Source: SHLQ01 sp964562985 (GTDB lineage: Bacteria; Actinomycetota; Acidimicrobiia; Acidimicrobiales; SHLQ01). From it: DNA of 16,878 bases. This document shows positions 15,212 to 16,878 of this stretch, piece by piece; positions within the stretch are counted from its first letter, which is position 1; every line of letters starts with the position of its first letter. The stretch is taken from NCBI GenBank assembly GCA_964562985.1, contig CAZLWE010000068.1, forward strand, positions 1 to 16,878, in the 5' to 3' direction. The notes under the pieces were generated by a model, which saw nothing but the letters and a program-made list of their open reading frames with translations, ran no database searches and was not told where the DNA came from. The translations under genes were made by a program, and so were the position numbers.

Positions 15212-15224
15212 GGGGTCTGACCCC
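15212..15224. repeat. 13-bp palindrome GGGGTCTGACCCC, copy 1
   Basis: Perfect inverted repeat GGGGTC/GACCCC around a single T. It is identical to the copy at 15311-15323, 99 bp further on. Confidence 0.85.
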
Positions 15225-15310
15225 TTTCGTCCCGTTCAGGGACGCGCGGTGCCAGGGCAACTCCCGCAAATCGTTGATTGTTCAGCGTTCCGGTGGCTTG
15301 GGTAATCAAC

Positions 15311-15323
15311 GGGGTCTGACCCC
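15311..15323. repeat. 13-bp palindrome GGGGTCTGACCCC, copy 2
   Basis: Second copy, in the same orientation relative to the central base, followed by CC and TTCGG. Its first base is shared with the right arm of the CGTTGATT/AATCAACG dyad. Confidence 0.85.
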
Positions 15324-15393
15324 CTTCGGCTCGTGATACCTATAGGGTGCTTTTCGGGGACAGGTCTTGTCGGGACTGATTGGTCGATGGGCG

Positions 15394-15399
15394 TAGGCT
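15394..15399 (+). promoter_or_regulatory. Putative -10 box of a leaderless folC transcript
   Basis: TAGGCT lies 6 nt before the GTG of folC and there is no Shine-Dalgarno. The expected transcription start coincides with the start codon. The hexamer is the same as the one before tig. Confidence 0.5.
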
Positions 15400-15405
15400 C
15401 GGCGT

Positions 15406-16689
15406 GTGAGTTTTTCTGAGGCGATTCGGTTTTTGGATCGGCATATCAACCTGGAAGCGCGGGCCGGGTTCTTTGAGGATTTGTCGTTGAGCTCGATGGA
15501 GGCATTGATGCATCTATCGGGGGATCCGCAGCACGCGTTTCGGTCTATCCACATCACCGGCACCAACGGCAAGGGGTCTACGGCCACGATGGTGGCTCGG
15601 TTGTTGCAGGCGCAGGGGTTGCGAGTCGGGCGGTATTCGAGTCCGCATTTGTCGTCGATTACCGAACGCATCGAGATCAACGGCGAACCCGTGAGCGAAG
15701 AGCTGTTCGCCGAAGAGGTTCTGGCGCTCGCAGCGGTGGCCGACATGTCGGAGTATCCGGCCAGCTATTTCGAACTGTTGACCGCTGCCGCCTATCGAAT
15801 CTTTGCTGTAGAAGGCGTCGAGGTCGCCGTGGTCGAGGTTGGTGTTCTCGGGCGTTTCGATGCCACCAACGTGATCGAAGCCGACGTGGCTGTCCTGACC
15901 AACATCGGTACCGACCACACCGACCAGCAGGGCGACTGGCGCCGCAACATCGCCGGGGAAAAGGTTGGGATCTCCAAAGCCAACTCCGTGCTGGTTGTGG
16001 GGGAGACCGATCCAGACCTGCGTGACATCTTCGAGTCAGAACCGTCGGCCTCGCTGCTGTTTGCCGAGACCGACTTCGAACTCACCGACGATCAACCTGC
16101 GGTCGATGGCCGTCTCCTCGGTTTCCGAACGCCCCGCGGCCTCTACGACGACGTGTTCGTGCGAGCTCATGGCTCCCACCAGGCACAGAATGCTTTGCTC
16201 GCCCTCACGGCTACCGAGGAATTCCTCGACGCTGCACTGCCAGATGATGTCGTAGCAGAGGCGTTCGGTGAGCTGACCTTGTCCGGTCGGGCCGAGGTCG
16301 TTGCGACCGAGCCGACAATCTTGCTCGATGGAGCGCATAACCCCGAAGCGGCTCAAGCCCTTAAAGAGACGCTGGACGTCGCCTTCGCTGTCAGCGAGCC
16401 TCGAGTGTTTGTACTGGGGGCGCTCGAGCCACGCGACCCGGCCGACTTCATCGAGAACGTTGGCATTGGCCCGGGCGACTACGTAGTGGCCGCTGCCGTT
16501 GACTCGCCCCGATCCATCGAGCCCGCCCGTATCGCCGATGCCGCTGAAGCTGCTGGCGCCACCGCCGAGACCGCTACCAACGTCGATCAGGCTGTGGATC
16601 GAGCCAAAGTGCTCGCCGGTCTGGAGGGCATCGTGATCGTCACCGGATCGCTGTACGCCGTCGGTGAGGCTCGCTCTCAACTGGCTTGA
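15406..16689 (+). CDS. folC: Folylpolyglutamate synthase / dihydrofolate synthase
   Basis: Adds glutamate to dihydropteroate and to folates with ATP, in cytosolic folate biosynthesis. The 427 residues match the Mur-ligase-like family length. The P-loop is TGTNGKGST (51-59), followed by YSSPHLSSITERIEING (77-93). The metal-site region EVGVLGRFDATNV (144-156) differs slightly from the common EVGLGGRLDATN. EKVGI holds the likely carbamylated K186, and LDGAHNP marks the C-terminal domain. In many bacteria valS lies between clpX and folC; it is absent here. The GTG start is leaderless-type. The gene is convergent with the partial gene at the window end. Confidence 0.95.
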   Translation: MSFSEAIRFLDRHINLEARAGFFEDLSLSSMEALMHLSGDPQHAFRSIHITGTNGKGSTATMVARLLQAQGLRVGRYSSPHLSSITERIEINGEPVSEELFAEEVLALAAVADMSEYPASYFELLTAAAYRIFAVEGVEVAVVEVGVLGRFDATNVIEADVAVLTNIGTDHTDQQGDWRRNIAGEKVGISKANSVLVVGETDPDLRDIFESEPSASLLFAETDFELTDDQPAVDGRLLGFRTPRGLYDDVFVRAHGSHQAQNALLALTATEEFLDAALPDDVVAEAFGELTLSGRAEVVATEPTILLDGAHNPEAAQALKETLDVAFAVSEPRVFVLGALEPRDPADFIENVGIGPGDYVVAAAVDSPRSIEPARIADAAEAAGATAETATNVDQAVDRAKVLAGLEGIVIVTGSLYAVGEARSQLA

Positions 16690-16706
16690 CGCGAAGCCCG
16701 GGGCGT

Positions 16707-16878
16707 TCAGTCGAAGAGAGCCATGGCTTCTTGGTTCGAGTTTCTCCTCGGCTCGGTGGGTGCGTCCGCGGAGTTGGCTGCACCGCCGAACGAATCGATT
16801 CCAAGTCGATCTCTGGTCGATTCGCTCTTCTGGAGAATCGTTGGGTCGAGCTGAATGCCGGTGCCGTCGGCAACGCGC
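16707..16878 (-). CDS. Unidentified protein, C-terminal 57 codons including stop (partial)
   Basis: An open minus-strand frame runs from the window edge to a TGA at 16707-16709 and translates to a hydrophilic tail, with LDPTILQKSESTRDRLGID followed by a low-complexity stretch ending in QEAMALFD. Codon third positions are mostly G or C, like the neighbouring genes, and the gene would converge on folC with a 17-bp gap. I do not recognise the family. An overlapping open frame on the same strand (16640-16873) would overrun the end of folC and has an Arg/Pro/Ser-rich composition typical of a spurious frame. Confidence 0.5.
   Translation of the reverse strand, partial: RVADGTGIQLDPTILQKSESTRDRLGIDSFGGAANSADAPTEPRRNSNQEAMALFD

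Larger units (their letters stand above)
15061..15405. other. Non-coding gap between clpX and folC with several inverted repeats
   Basis: No supported gene lies here. Just after clpX is a weak hairpin, CGGGT/ACCCG (15065-15082), without a T run. Further on are GCTCGC/GCGAGC (15191-15206), CGTCCC/GGGACG (15228-15244) and CGTTGATT/AATCAACG (15272-15311). Two copies of the palindrome GGGGTCTGACCCC lie at 15212 and 15311. This density of dyads looks like the remnant or a non-autonomous copy of a REP-like element, but this is inference. Confidence 0.5.

Noticed and set aside
15118..15336. A 72-codon plus-strand frame between clpX and folC
   Set aside because: It has no ribosome binding site, odd composition, and is made largely of the palindromic repeats.

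Overview
The window looks like an actinomycete chromosome segment, plausibly Acidimicrobiia-like. This inference rests on high GC, many GTG starts, an actinobacterial DUF3039 protein, a soluble ferritin-like acyl-ACP desaturase, and several lead genes that appear to lack a leader. There is no phage, integron or CRISPR content.

Layout. (1) 1-57: 3' end of a tRNA-Arg(TCT). (2) 88-3267, minus strand: a compact operon udk, then DUF3039 protein, then a membrane GGDEF-EAL protein. (3) 3393-4286, plus: acyl-ACP desaturase, divergent from udk, with an inverted repeat between them. (4) 4296-10223, minus: five co-directional genes read in the order flavoprotein disulfide-reductase-like enzyme, exported RCC1-repeat protein, thioredoxin-domain protein, UGSC-family protein, methionine sulfoxide reductase B. 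(5) 10354-11526, plus: class V PLP enzyme. (6) 11580-11653: tRNA-Gly(TCC) with its own promoter and a strong terminator. (7) 11769-15060, plus: the proteostasis operon tig-clpP-clpX. (8) 15061-15405: a non-coding gap with two copies of a 13-bp palindrome. (9) 15406-16689, plus: folC. (10) 16707 to the end, minus: the C-terminus of an unidentified gene.

The main discovery is at 4797-5321. What appears to be two short ORFs is one 174-codon gene interrupted by a single in-frame TGA (5037-5039). Read as selenocysteine, it gives the motif D-U-G-S-C-T-T-C, the hallmark of the UGSC (seleno)protein family. A hairpin with a GUG apical loop lies at the distance expected for a bacterial SECIS. The gene has a textbook Shine-Dalgarno and overlaps the upstream gene by ATGA. 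That upstream gene encodes an N-terminal thioredoxin-like CxxC domain joined to a conserved domain of unknown function. With msrB 54 bp downstream and a flavin disulfide oxidoreductase three genes upstream, this may be a selenium-dependent thiol redox module. The grouping is inference; no selenocysteine machinery genes lie in the window.

A second theme is gene starts. Several first-in-transcript genes (udk, desaturase, RCC1, tig, folC) have a TANNNT hexamer 6-9 nt before the start codon and no Shine-Dalgarno, which suggests leaderless mRNAs. Operon-internal genes (DUF3039, UGSC, clpP, clpX) have clear Shine-Dalgarno sequences.
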